DNA from: Fibrobacterota bacterium | GTDB taxonomy: Bacteria; Fibrobacterota; Chitinivibrionia; Chitinivibrionales; Chitinispirillaceae | Length of the DNA: 64,000 nt | Assembly (NCBI GenBank): GCA_023436205.1 | Contig: JAEZKC010000016.1 | Location: forward strand, 1 to 64,000 | Direction of reading: 5' to 3' | Shown: in pieces, positions 6,326 to 14,054 of the stretch | Layout: each line of letters starts with the position of its first letter | Position numbering within the stretch: the first letter of the stretch is position 1 | The notes under the pieces: generated by a model | Database searches by the model: none | The model's input: the letters and a program-made list of their open reading frames with translations, nothing else | Told to the model about the DNA's origin: nothing | Program-made: the position numbers and the translations under genes

Positions 6326-8695
6326 ATGGACTACTCCATCCTAAAAAGTACATCCTATACAAATGCGCCAAAGATCCCAGGGAATCTGGAGAATATCCCT
6401 TATGGCATCTGGGGCTGTGATGCAAAAGGTGATATAACCTATCTTAGTCAATCCTTTCTGAAATTGCTGAATATCAACTGGAGCGATGCAGAGGGAAGAG
6501 GCTGGCTTCGGAAGCTTGAACAATCGACTAGCGATACGCTCTTGCAAAGATGGAACAACTGCATTTCAAAAGCTGGGGAATGGGAGGAGGAACTTGCGCT
6601 TCGTGATGAAGAGGGGCGAGTACATATTGTATTAAGCAAGGGGGCTCCGGTCTTTGATGATTCAGGAACCTTGATCGGCTGGTCAGGCATCAACTTAGAT
6701 ATCACCCATTCCCGGCAATCAGATCAAGAACTTAAAAATCTGGAATGGCTTCTGACTCACAAGCACCGCCCATTTAATATCAATTCAAACAGTCAGCTGA
6801 CCAGCTCCTCAACAAAAGATGAATACGGGGAGATCCAGCGATCTGTTGGAAGGGAGATGCTGCTTGAAATAGCCGGAGATTTTTTCGAGCTGCTTGATTC
6901 TTCCGCTTTCATCTTTGAAAAAAACGGAACATGCGCAATCAGTATAATTAGTTCTCCCTGGTGCAAACTTCTATGCCAAATGGTAAGAAACCAGGAAGCA
7001 ACTGAATCAAAGGACAGTAAGTGCAGCTGCTATGGATCCTGCAGAGATGCTGCAATGGACGCAATCGGTTCCGGTGAGCCTGTAGAGAGGGTTTGTCCAG
7101 GGGGAATTGACCTCTTTGCCGTTCCGGTAAGAGCCGGAGCTGAGATTATTGGGGCAATCGTACTGGGCCTTGGGAATCCTCCGAGAGATCCCCGCCTGGT
7201 AAAGCAAATTTCTGAAAAGTATGGCTGTGATTACCAGAGACTTCAAAATATATGCAGAGATTACAAATACAGACCCGAATATATTATTGATTACAGCAAA
7301 AGCCGTCTCTTTTTCAGTGCGCGGTTAATCGGGACTATTGTGGAACGATATAGAGCAGAAGCTGCATTTCACAAAACCTACACCGAAGTGGAAAGAAGAG
7401 TTGAACTCAGGACAGCAGCTCTGAGCCGCTCTTATGAGCTTCTCAGAGAAGAGACACGGGAGAGAATGAAAGCTGAACAGGAACTCTTCCAGAAACATAC
7501 CGCCCTCGAATCGGTTTACTCTATCGCCACAGAGGTTGCAAGCCGCCTTGAAGACCTTTATGACAGAGCCACTCAATCCATCACCAGTATACTCCAGCTC
7601 CCTTATGCAGCCGTTGGCCTGATACAGCAAAATCAGTTCAGACGAATTTCGCAGAACTACAGAGGCAAGATTTGTCGGGCGGAGAACATTCAATTTACAA
7701 AACATCCCTGCGGGATAGTAATGAGAGAGCAGAACCCCTGTCAATTCTCCGGTGACCTCAACACAATCTTCCCTGAACACATGGAAAACTTCCTGGGGCT
7801 GCAGTCGTTTATTGGCGTACCTATTTTATCGAACAAAAAAGAGGTTCTCGGAATCATCTGCGCCATGGATCTGGACAGTAGAGTGTTTACTGAATACGAA
7901 TTTCACCAGATCGAAATATTCAGTCGCTTTCTGGCCAGGGAAATAGAGCAGCGGCAGCTTGAAAAACAACTTCGAGCCAATCAGGAAATGAAAATGCTGG
8001 GCCTGCTCACATCGGGAGTCGCCCATGAGGTACGCAATCCTCTCAACGGGATTCTAGCAATCACTGAAGCCTTGAATGCTGATCTTGGAGATAACCCGGA
8101 ATACAATCATTACATCAATCATATTCGAAACCAGGTAACGCGACTTTCAGACCTTATGCGAGATCTTCTGGATTTGGGTAGACCGGTGGAAAAAACCAAT
8201 CTCCAGGCCTGCTCCATCCAAAATCTCATCAAAAAAACCTTATTATCCTGGAGTGCATCCTCAAAACATAAAAATCGCAAAATCATACAGAATATATCAA
8301 CCGGAGCCGAGCGCTGTGTAATCTATGCCGACAAGGCAAAAATGCAGCAGGTCTTTATAAACCTGCTTGAAAACGCGTGTGATCACAGCAGAAGTGAAAC
8401 CACTGTAACTATCTGTGTTTTGGAAAGCGGGAATAATGTACTGATAAGAATCATTGATCAGGGAAATGGCATTAAAGAGGAGTATCTTGAACATCTTTTT
8501 GAGCCATTCTTTACGACTCGCAAGGGAGGAACAGGTCTTGGACTTGGAATAGTAAAGCGAATTGTGGAAAGTCATGGCGGATCCATCAAACTGAAGAACA
8601 ATATACCTCCACCGGGATGCACAGCAGAAATCTGCCTGACAAAGGCGGAGACCGATGTTTTAATTGATGATGATACCAGCATGTTACAGATATGA
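6326..8695 (+). CDS. PAS-PocR-GAF sensor histidine kinase with vestigial receiver
   Basis: 789 residues from ATG 6326. Order: PAS (~20-130), PocR-type sensory domain (~170-330, with the Cys-rich KCSCYGSCRDAAMDAI and VCPGGIDLFAVPV), coiled coil (~345-400), GAF (~400-550), HisKA with the H-box GVAHEVRNPLNG (~565-625) and HATPase with NLLENACDHS, DQGNGI and GGTGLGLGIV (~660-775). The tail DVLIDDDTSML is the beta-1 acidic start of a receiver domain, broken off four codons later, so a hybrid kinase has probably lost its receiver. No cognate regulator is adjacent. The frame is open upstream and encodes a Phe/Leu-rich hydrophobic stretch; AAAGGTG followed after five bases by ATT could start a form with one membrane segment. 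Position after hcp suggests a link to T6SS control, unproven. Confidence 0.85.
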   Translation: MDYSILKSTSYTNAPKIPGNLENIPYGIWGCDAKGDITYLSQSFLKLLNINWSDAEGRGWLRKLEQSTSDTLLQRWNNCISKAGEWEEELALRDEEGRVHIVLSKGAPVFDDSGTLIGWSGINLDITHSRQSDQELKNLEWLLTHKHRPFNINSNSQLTSSSTKDEYGEIQRSVGREMLLEIAGDFFELLDSSAFIFEKNGTCAISIISSPWCKLLCQMVRNQEATESKDSKCSCYGSCRDAAMDAIGSGEPVERVCPGGIDLFAVPVRAGAEIIGAIVLGLGNPPRDPRLVKQISEKYGCDYQRLQNICRDYKYRPEYIIDYSKSRLFFSARLIGTIVERYRAEAAFHKTYTEVERRVELRTAALSRSYELLREETRERMKAEQELFQKHTALESVYSIATEVASRLEDLYDRATQSITSILQLPYAAVGLIQQNQFRRISQNYRGKICRAENIQFTKHPCGIVMREQNPCQFSGDLNTIFPEHMENFLGLQSFIGVPILSNKKEVLGIICAMDLDSRVFTEYEFHQIEIFSRFLAREIEQRQLEKQLRANQEMKMLGLLTSGVAHEVRNPLNGILAITEALNADLGDNPEYNHYINHIRNQVTRLSDLMRDLLDLGRPVEKTNLQACSIQNLIKKTLLSWSASSKHKNRKIIQNISTGAERCVIYADKAKMQQVFINLLENACDHSRSETTVTICVLESGNNVLIRIIDQGNGIKEEYLEHLFEPFFTTRKGGTGLGLGIVKRIVESHGGSIKLKNNIPPPGCTAEICLTKAETDVLIDDDTSMLQI

Positions 8696-8741
8696 ATGGT
8701 TAAACTGACTTTACGAAGGTTATCCGAAAGGTGGAGGAAAC

Positions 8742-8787
8742 TTCGGAGGGATCGGATACCAGGGTTTGATATCCAACGACCTCCGAA
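8742..8787. terminator. nested hairpin between convergent genes
   Basis: TTCGGAGG (8742-8749) pairs perfectly with CCTCCGAA (8780-8787) and encloses a second GGATA/TATCC stem. It lies between the ends of the kinase and the DUF2267 gene, so it can serve both directions. Confidence 0.5.
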
Positions 8788-8799
8788 CCATTTTCGAAA

Positions 8800-9225
8800 T
8801 TATCTCCAGAGTTCCAGTAGATCTTGCGGCATCATGCCCGTTACATCCCTGATTTCTCCTTCGGTAATTTTTTTACGGAGGACTCTGAAAACTGCTTTGG
8901 CCATATCATCCATTCGCACTTCACCATCACCTCTGTAATTCTGTTTTATATGGGCCAGAAAGTCTTCCATATGACGATCTTTCACCGGAGTTTTCGAAGG
9001 ATCCCATTCATCGTAATATATTCCTCTGATAAGCATGGGAAGCTGAGCTCCCAGATCGGCCGCTTCATCGACAGTGAGCCTGTCGCGTAATGAATGAAGG
9101 ACAGCACGAAGTGCCATATAGGCTCTCTTTTTACTGTCGACCCCAAGTTCCTCCATTGTATCTTTGAGCCAAATATCAGCTTTCTGAACGGCTGTATCGA
9201 AAGTATCAAGTCCTGTCATGCTCAT
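8800..9225 (-). CDS. DUF2267 domain protein
   Basis: 141 residues, cytoplasmic. It matches the DUF2267 pattern: an N-terminal helical half with AYMALRAVLHSLRDRLTVDEA and LGAQLPMLIRGIYYDEWDP, then FLAHIKQN and a second helical half. No enzymatic function is established for the family; members often accompany stress-response genes. AGGAGTGGGG precedes the ATG. It follows the DHH gene by 52 bases on the same strand and may share its sigma-54-type promoter. Confidence 0.85.
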   Translation of the reverse strand: MSMTGLDTFDTAVQKADIWLKDTMEELGVDSKKRAYMALRAVLHSLRDRLTVDEAADLGAQLPMLIRGIYYDEWDPSKTPVKDRHMEDFLAHIKQNYRGDGEVRMDDMAKAVFRVLRKKITEGEIRDVTGMMPQDLLELWR

Positions 9226-9277
9226 AGCACCCCACTCCTGTTAATGTATGTAGCGACAGAGTTCTGTCAACCCATGC

Positions 9278-10447
9278 TCAGGAAGCGACTTTTCTCACCT
9301 GGATAGTTTTCGAGAATACACCGGAAGATGGAAGTCCTCCGTTTTTTTTCCAGGGAGGAAGTCGGACGTCTTTTCCTCCCAAGGCATTGTTAAAGCACAC
9401 AATGGGAAATTCAGCTGTTGTAGTGATCTGATCTATGTTCTGACTGTTTTGTCGGGATAATTCGCACATGAGAATATCTTTTGCAGCCTTAATGACCATT
9501 TCGCGGTGGTATTTATCGTTAGGGATTGTACACCCTGCAGCCGAGCTGTGCCCTCCTCCACCAAACTGCTCTGCCAAATCGGCCACATTGATATTGTTTT
9601 TTGAACGGAAGCTCACTCTGAGAAAGCCATTATTTTTTTCTCTGAAAAGAACGGCCAACTGAACCCCCGCCATGGATCTGAGCTTTTCAATTACCGGATC
9701 GGCATCGGCCTCAGCCCCGTTCACCCTTTGCAAATCTTTCAATGAGAGAAAAGAGTAGGCCAGTTGTCCGCCGAGGGCAAACCGGCATCGTGAGAGACAA
9801 ATTCCGCCCAGAAGTTCGGTTTCACGGTTGTTGACCCAGTAAACGGATTCGGCCACTCTGGAAAAATCGAGGCCGGTGCGGAGCAATTCGGCGCAAAGCT
9901 CAAATGTTTGCGATCTCAAACCCGGCAGTCGAAAGGAGTTTGTTTCAACTATGATGGAGGTAAGGATATTCTGGGCGATATCGGAAGTAATCACTATTCC
10001 CAGCTCTTCAAGGAGAAAATACACCATTTCGCCTGCGGAGGAGGCGGCAGAATCGACAAAAGAAAAATCTCCGAAGGATGTGCGGCTGCTGTGATGATCG
10101 ATTTCGAGGATGTGATCTGCATGCTCAAAGGCGGAGAAAGCTCTGCCGATCATCTCTTTGCTGCCGCAATCGACAGCCACCGCCAGATCGACCTGAGAGT
10201 TTACCGATCTCACCACTTTTTGAATGCCGGGAAGATGCCAGTAACGCTGCGGGATTTCATCTTCACAGAGCATAATCACTTCTTTTCCGATACTTTCAAG
10301 CCCCAGCCCCAGAGACAGCAACGCTCCCAGCGAATCTCCATCGGGGTTTTTGTGCCCCGATATAAGCACGGTACGGGCATTTTCGATGCAAGTCTTTATG
10401 ATTTCCAGATTTTGTACAGCCCATACTTTAGAGGCGAAAGTGAACAT
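9278..10447 (-). CDS. DHH phosphoesterase, NrnA-like nanoRNase/pAp phosphatase
   Basis: 389 residues. The N-terminal DHH domain shows GHKNPDGDSLGALLSL (metal-binding D-x-D), AVDCGS and the signature EIDHHSS; the C-terminal DHHA1 domain carries GGGGHSSAAGCTI. The family degrades 2-5-nt RNAs and pAp, or linear dinucleotides from c-di-AMP/c-di-GMP turnover, using Mn ions in the cytoplasm. A cyclic-dinucleotide link would fit the diadenylate cyclase at 48.2 kb and the HD-GYP genes, but this is inference. AGAGGAA precedes the ATG, and a near-perfect sigma-54 promoter lies 70 bases upstream. The last ~55 residues, after the DHHA1 core, have no recognised match. Confidence 0.88.
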   Translation of the reverse strand: MFTFASKVWAVQNLEIIKTCIENARTVLISGHKNPDGDSLGALLSLGLGLESIGKEVIMLCEDEIPQRYWHLPGIQKVVRSVNSQVDLAVAVDCGSKEMIGRAFSAFEHADHILEIDHHSSRTSFGDFSFVDSAASSAGEMVYFLLEELGIVITSDIAQNILTSIIVETNSFRLPGLRSQTFELCAELLRTGLDFSRVAESVYWVNNRETELLGGICLSRCRFALGGQLAYSFLSLKDLQRVNGAEADADPVIEKLRSMAGVQLAVLFREKNNGFLRVSFRSKNNINVADLAEQFGGGGHSSAAGCTIPNDKYHREMVIKAAKDILMCELSRQNSQNIDQITTTAEFPIVCFNNALGGKDVRLPPWKKNGGLPSSGVFSKTIQVRKVAS

Positions 10448-10516
10448 GATATTCCTCTGTTAAAGATTAAACAGCAAAAGCAGTCCTGTAAAGACTTTGG
10501 TACAGGAACACAACAT

Positions 10517-10531
10517 GCAATACCAGTGCCA
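10517..10531 (-). promoter_or_regulatory. sigma-54 (-24/-12) promoter for the DHH gene
   Basis: On the minus strand the sequence reads TGGCACT-GGTA-TTGC; GG and GC are 12 positions apart, matching the RpoN consensus TGGCACG-N4-TTGC at 10 of 11 specified bases. Expected transcript start is near 10505, giving a leader of about 58 nt before the ATG at 10447. Confidence 0.7.
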
Positions 10532-10641
10532 CTTATCCCTCATGCCCAGCCCCCCATTCAAGGCACCTAACACTCTGATTTTTCTTTTTTTTCCTATTCT
10601 GAGAATGCCCGTTTGCGAATTTGAAAGAGAGGAACAAGTGC

Positions 10642-10656
10642 TGGCGCGAATTTTGC
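10642..10656 (+). promoter_or_regulatory. sigma-54 (-24/-12) promoter for the GH130 gene
   Basis: TGGCGCG-AATT-TTGC, with GG and GC exactly 12 positions apart, one mismatch from the RpoN consensus. Expected start is near 10668, 14 bases before the ATG at 10682, with AAGAGG as Shine-Dalgarno. It diverges from the sigma-54-type promoter at 10517-10531; any activator site should lie between or beside them. Confidence 0.65.
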
Positions 10657-10681
10657 ATTTGTTTGCAGATAAGAGGCAGCG

Positions 10682-11806
10682 ATGAAAACTGAATTGTGCA
10701 TCAGAACGGTTCACTTCCCAAACGGGTATTCCGGCCAGGTTTCACTCAATCGCCCTCTGCTTCGCTGTCCGGCCAATCCACTCCTTACCCCCAGAGATGT
10801 CAATCGTGTCTGGACATCACCTTCAATGCAGGTGAGCACGGTTCACAATGCGGCCGTGGCCCGATTCAACGATGAATATCTCATGCTTTTCCGCTCACAC
10901 TTGAGGTGCGGGAAAAGTGTACTGGGACTGACTCGCAGCGTAAACGGGATCGACCAATGGAAAACCGCCCCCCACCCGGTCTTAAAACCTGCCCGGGAAT
11001 CGGACCACTTTTCTCCAGGAGTGGATATTGAGACCCAGATTGAGATGGAGTCCGGGGGAATTGAAGATCCGCGTATAACCTTTATAGAGAATAGATTCGC
11101 CATAACCTACAGTGCTTATCACAGCCGGGTGCGCAACAGGGTAAGGGTGTGCCTGGCAACCACTCAGGATTTTCAGACCTTCGTTCGCCACGGCCCCATG
11201 ATGGAAAGGGATATGCGCAACGTGGTATTGTTCGGAGAACCGCTTCAGGGAAGATACTGGGCTCTTTTTCGCCCCAACGATATCACCGAAGGAGACACTG
11301 GCGGCAGCTATACAGAGATCAGGCTTGGCTGGAGTTCCGATTGGACAAGCGGTATGTGGCGCGTGGAGCCGGAGCCGATCATGAAAACCGGTAAGGGGCC
11401 CAGTGCTTTTTCAGACAAAATCGGCCCCGGAGCTCCACCGGTAAAAACAGATAAGGGGTGGCTTAATCTTTTTCACGGGGTGAGAACTACCATGGATGGA
11501 AACCCCTACGTTCTGGGAATTGCGCTCCATGACACGAACAATCCAGGCAGCATTCAAATGTCAAGCATACCGATACTCTTTCCCACTCGGGCCGACTGTC
11601 GAGCATCCGAAAGCGACTACGTACATGTTCCCAACGTGGTTTTCTCCTGTGCCATGCTGAGAGGAAAGGATGGCACTTTACTGATTTACTACGGAGGGAA
11701 CGACACGGTGATGAACTGCGCAGCCAGCCATGAAGATGTTCTGATTGAACTTTGCAAAAGATACGGACAGGACCCGCTTACCGGGGAACTGCTTTATAAT
11801 GTGTGA
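10682..11806 (+). CDS. GH130 family beta-mannoside phosphorylase/hydrolase-like protein
   Basis: 374 residues, five-bladed beta-propeller family GH130. Visible motifs are NPLLTPRDV near the N-terminus, SGGIEDPRITFIENRF (catalytic Asp region), GKGPSAFSDKIGPGAPPVKT followed by GWLNLFHGV, and LLIYYGGNDTVM at the end. Known members phosphorolyse beta-1,4- or beta-1,2-mannosides; without subfamily alignment the linkage cannot be stated. There is no signal peptide, so it acts in the cytoplasm. It is a single gene under its own sigma-54-type promoter with a strong hairpin after the stop. The cellulose-synthase-like GT2 at 14.1 kb could make a related mannan or glucan, which is speculation. Confidence 0.88.
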   Translation: MKTELCIRTVHFPNGYSGQVSLNRPLLRCPANPLLTPRDVNRVWTSPSMQVSTVHNAAVARFNDEYLMLFRSHLRCGKSVLGLTRSVNGIDQWKTAPHPVLKPARESDHFSPGVDIETQIEMESGGIEDPRITFIENRFAITYSAYHSRVRNRVRVCLATTQDFQTFVRHGPMMERDMRNVVLFGEPLQGRYWALFRPNDITEGDTGGSYTEIRLGWSSDWTSGMWRVEPEPIMKTGKGPSAFSDKIGPGAPPVKTDKGWLNLFHGVRTTMDGNPYVLGIALHDTNNPGSIQMSSIPILFPTRADCRASESDYVHVPNVVFSCAMLRGKDGTLLIYYGGNDTVMNCAASHEDVLIELCKRYGQDPLTGELLYNV

Positions 11807-11813
11807 TGAGGAG

Positions 11814-11838
11814 AAGGACGCCATGACATGGCGTCCTT
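11814..11838. terminator. bidirectional hairpin between GH130 and dnaK
   Basis: Perfect 11-bp stem (11814-11824 with 11828-11838) around a three-base loop, between the convergent ends of GH130 and dnaK. It can terminate both. Confidence 0.75.
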
Positions 11839-11848
11839 ATGGATGCTG

Positions 11849-13786
11849 TTAATCCACTACTTCAAAATCGGCATCGACTGCGCCGTCACCTCGATCCTTT
11901 TTTTGACCGCCTTCCTGCTTTTGTGAAGGTCCTTCCTGCGGACCGGCTCCGGCAGCCCCCTCAGGACCAGCTCCTGCGCCGCCGGCATTCTTGTACATGG
12001 CTTCTGCCATGGCATGAGAAGCCTTCGTGAGTGCTTCAATACTGTTCTTTATCTCCTGAATGTTTTCACCCTTGTTCTTTTCCTTAAGATCATCGAGGGC
12101 AGCCTTGATCTTTGACTTGTCGGCATCTGAAACTTTTCCATCGAGTTCGGAAAGTGTCTTTTCGGTCTGATAAATCAGCTGATCTGCCTGGTTCTTGACC
12201 TCCACCCGTTCCTTTTCTTCTTTGTCTTTCTGAGCGTTTGCTTCAGCTTCTTTGACCATTCTCTGAATATCATTCTCATTAAGACCACTCGAAGATTCGA
12301 TTCGGATCTGCTGCTGTTTTCCGGTGCCCAGATCTTTAGCGCTGACATTTAAAATTCCATTGGCATCAATATCGAATGTCACCTCAATCTGCGGTACTCC
12401 TCTTGGAGCCGCCGGAATACCGATAAGGTCAAACTTGCCCAGCAGACGGTTATGGGCGGCCATCTCGCGTTCCCCCTGATACACCATGATGGTAACTGCA
12501 GTCTGACTGTCGGCGGCAGTTGAGAACACCTGGCTTTTCTTGGTGGGAATAGTGGTATTTCTTTCGATGAGTTTGGTCATCACACCACCAAGAGTTTCGA
12601 TACCGAGAGAAAGAGGAGTGACATCAAGAAGAAGAACATCTTTCACACTCTGATCACCACCAAGAATGGCACCCTGAATAGCAGCACCAACGGCTACCAC
12701 TTCATCGGGGTTAACACCTTTATGGGGAGCCTTGCCGAAGATTTCCTCCACTTTACGCTGAACCGCAGGCATACGGGTAGCACCACCCACCAGAATGACC
12801 TCGTCAATTTCCGTTGTGCTCAAGCGCGCGTCGGCCAGAGCTTTCCTGCATGGTTCCACTGTTCTTTCAATAAGATCACTGACCAGCTGTTCATATTTGG
12901 AACGGGTGATATTGAGATCAAGATGACGTGGACCACTGGCATCGGCTGTAATAAACGGAAGATTGATATTGGCCTGCATTGCGGATGACAACTCGATTTT
13001 TGCTTTTTCGGCTGCTTCCTTCAGGCGCTGCAGAGCCATTCTGTCATTGCGCAGATCAATTCCGTTGGATGCCTTGAATTCTTCTGCGATGTAGTCGATA
13101 AGCACTTTGTCAAAATCATCACCACCCAGATGAGTATCCCCATTGGTGGATTTAACTTCGAAAACGCCTTCACCTATTTCAAGAATAGAAATATCGAACG
13201 TTCCACCACCGAGGTCGAAAACCGCAATTTTCTCATTGGCTTTTTTCTCGAGGCCATAGGCAAGTGATGCGGCGGTGGGCTCGTTAATGATACGTTTCAC
13301 ATCGAGTCCGGCGATTCTGCCAGCATCCTTTGTGGCCTGACGCTGAGCATCATTGAAGTAGGCAGGTACCGTGATCACCGCCTCGGTAACAGATTCACCA
13401 AGGTAATCCTCGGCGGCCTTTTTGAGATACTGCAGAATCATGGCTGAAACCTCAGGGGGAGTATACTCATGATCCTGAATTTTGACCTTTACAGGATCTT
13501 CCATGCCACCAACCACATGATACGGAACGCGTTTTTCCTCAGATTGCACCTCACTATGGCGGCGTCCCATAAACCTCTTTATTGAATAGACGGTGTTTTC
13601 AGGATTTGTCACTGCCTGACGCTTTGCGATCGCTCCCACAAGCCGTTCACCGGTTTTGGTGAATGCCACAATTGAGGGTGTTGTTCGGCCACCTTCAGCA
13701 TTGGGGATAACCACCGGCTTTCCTGCTTCCATAACAGAGACACACGAGTTAGTGGTACCCAGATCTATCCCAATAATTTTACCCAT
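11849..13786 (-). CDS. dnaK: molecular chaperone DnaK (Hsp70)
   Basis: 645 residues, full length. The ATPase domain starts GKIIGIDLGTTNSCV; VFDLGGGTFDISILE and VGGATRMPAVQ are intact. The substrate-binding domain includes LLLDVTPLSLGIETLGG, and the lid ends in a Gly/Ala-rich segment and the acidic DADFEVVD. It folds client proteins in the cytoplasm with DnaJ and GrpE, neither of which is adjacent. No CIRCE inverted repeat is visible upstream; instead a sigma-54-like box lies 61-75 bases before the ATG. Confidence 0.98.
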   Translation of the reverse strand: MGKIIGIDLGTTNSCVSVMEAGKPVVIPNAEGGRTTPSIVAFTKTGERLVGAIAKRQAVTNPENTVYSIKRFMGRRHSEVQSEEKRVPYHVVGGMEDPVKVKIQDHEYTPPEVSAMILQYLKKAAEDYLGESVTEAVITVPAYFNDAQRQATKDAGRIAGLDVKRIINEPTAASLAYGLEKKANEKIAVFDLGGGTFDISILEIGEGVFEVKSTNGDTHLGGDDFDKVLIDYIAEEFKASNGIDLRNDRMALQRLKEAAEKAKIELSSAMQANINLPFITADASGPRHLDLNITRSKYEQLVSDLIERTVEPCRKALADARLSTTEIDEVILVGGATRMPAVQRKVEEIFGKAPHKGVNPDEVVAVGAAIQGAILGGDQSVKDVLLLDVTPLSLGIETLGGVMTKLIERNTTIPTKKSQVFSTAADSQTAVTIMVYQGEREMAAHNRLLGKFDLIGIPAAPRGVPQIEVTFDIDANGILNVSAKDLGTGKQQQIRIESSSGLNENDIQRMVKEAEANAQKDKEEKERVEVKNQADQLIYQTEKTLSELDGKVSDADKSKIKAALDDLKEKNKGENIQEIKNSIEALTKASHAMAEAMYKNAGGAGAGPEGAAGAGPQEGPSQKQEGGQKKDRGDGAVDADFEVVD

Positions 13787-13846
13787 AGTTTCCTCCTACA
13801 AAGTTCGTTTGATGGTAAATTATTTCATTTGGAGCATTTTATGTAT

Positions 13847-13861
13847 ACAAATTGCGTGCCA
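13847..13861 (-). promoter_or_regulatory. sigma-54-like box upstream of dnaK
   Basis: Minus strand TGGCACG-CAAT-TTGT: a perfect -24 element with correct 12-base phasing, but the usually essential -12 GC is GT. It may be a weak RpoN site or chance overlap with an AT-rich promoter (TATACATAAAAT follows). Confidence 0.35.
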
Positions 13862-13981
13862 TAAGAAAAATGGGCAAAAGAGGCCAAAAATGGAGTCTGC
13901 ACAGATCCATTTGTCATGAAGTCATTCCATATTGAAGCGAATGTTTCAAGATGAAACGCAGCTATTCAAAAGGTAAAATGA

Positions 13982-14015
13982 AAAGATGACTTGATGAGAT
14001 CACCAAGTCATCTTT
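13982..14015 (-). terminator. terminator of the GT2 gene
   Basis: Perfect 12-bp stem (13982-13993 with 14004-14015), ten-base loop. Read on the minus strand it is followed by a T-rich tail, as expected for an intrinsic terminator of the gene ending at 14055. Confidence 0.75.
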
Positions 14016-14054
14016 AGAAAGGATCGAAAGAGCGATGTAAGTCGCTCTTAATAA

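Noticed and set aside
9908..10570. 220-residue plus-strand frame opposite the DHH gene
   Set aside because: Shadow of a gene with clear catalytic motifs; the composition and start are not gene-like.
13787..13990. CIRCE element for HrcA control of dnaK
   Set aside because: No TTAGCACTC-N9-GAGTGCTAA-like repeat is present.
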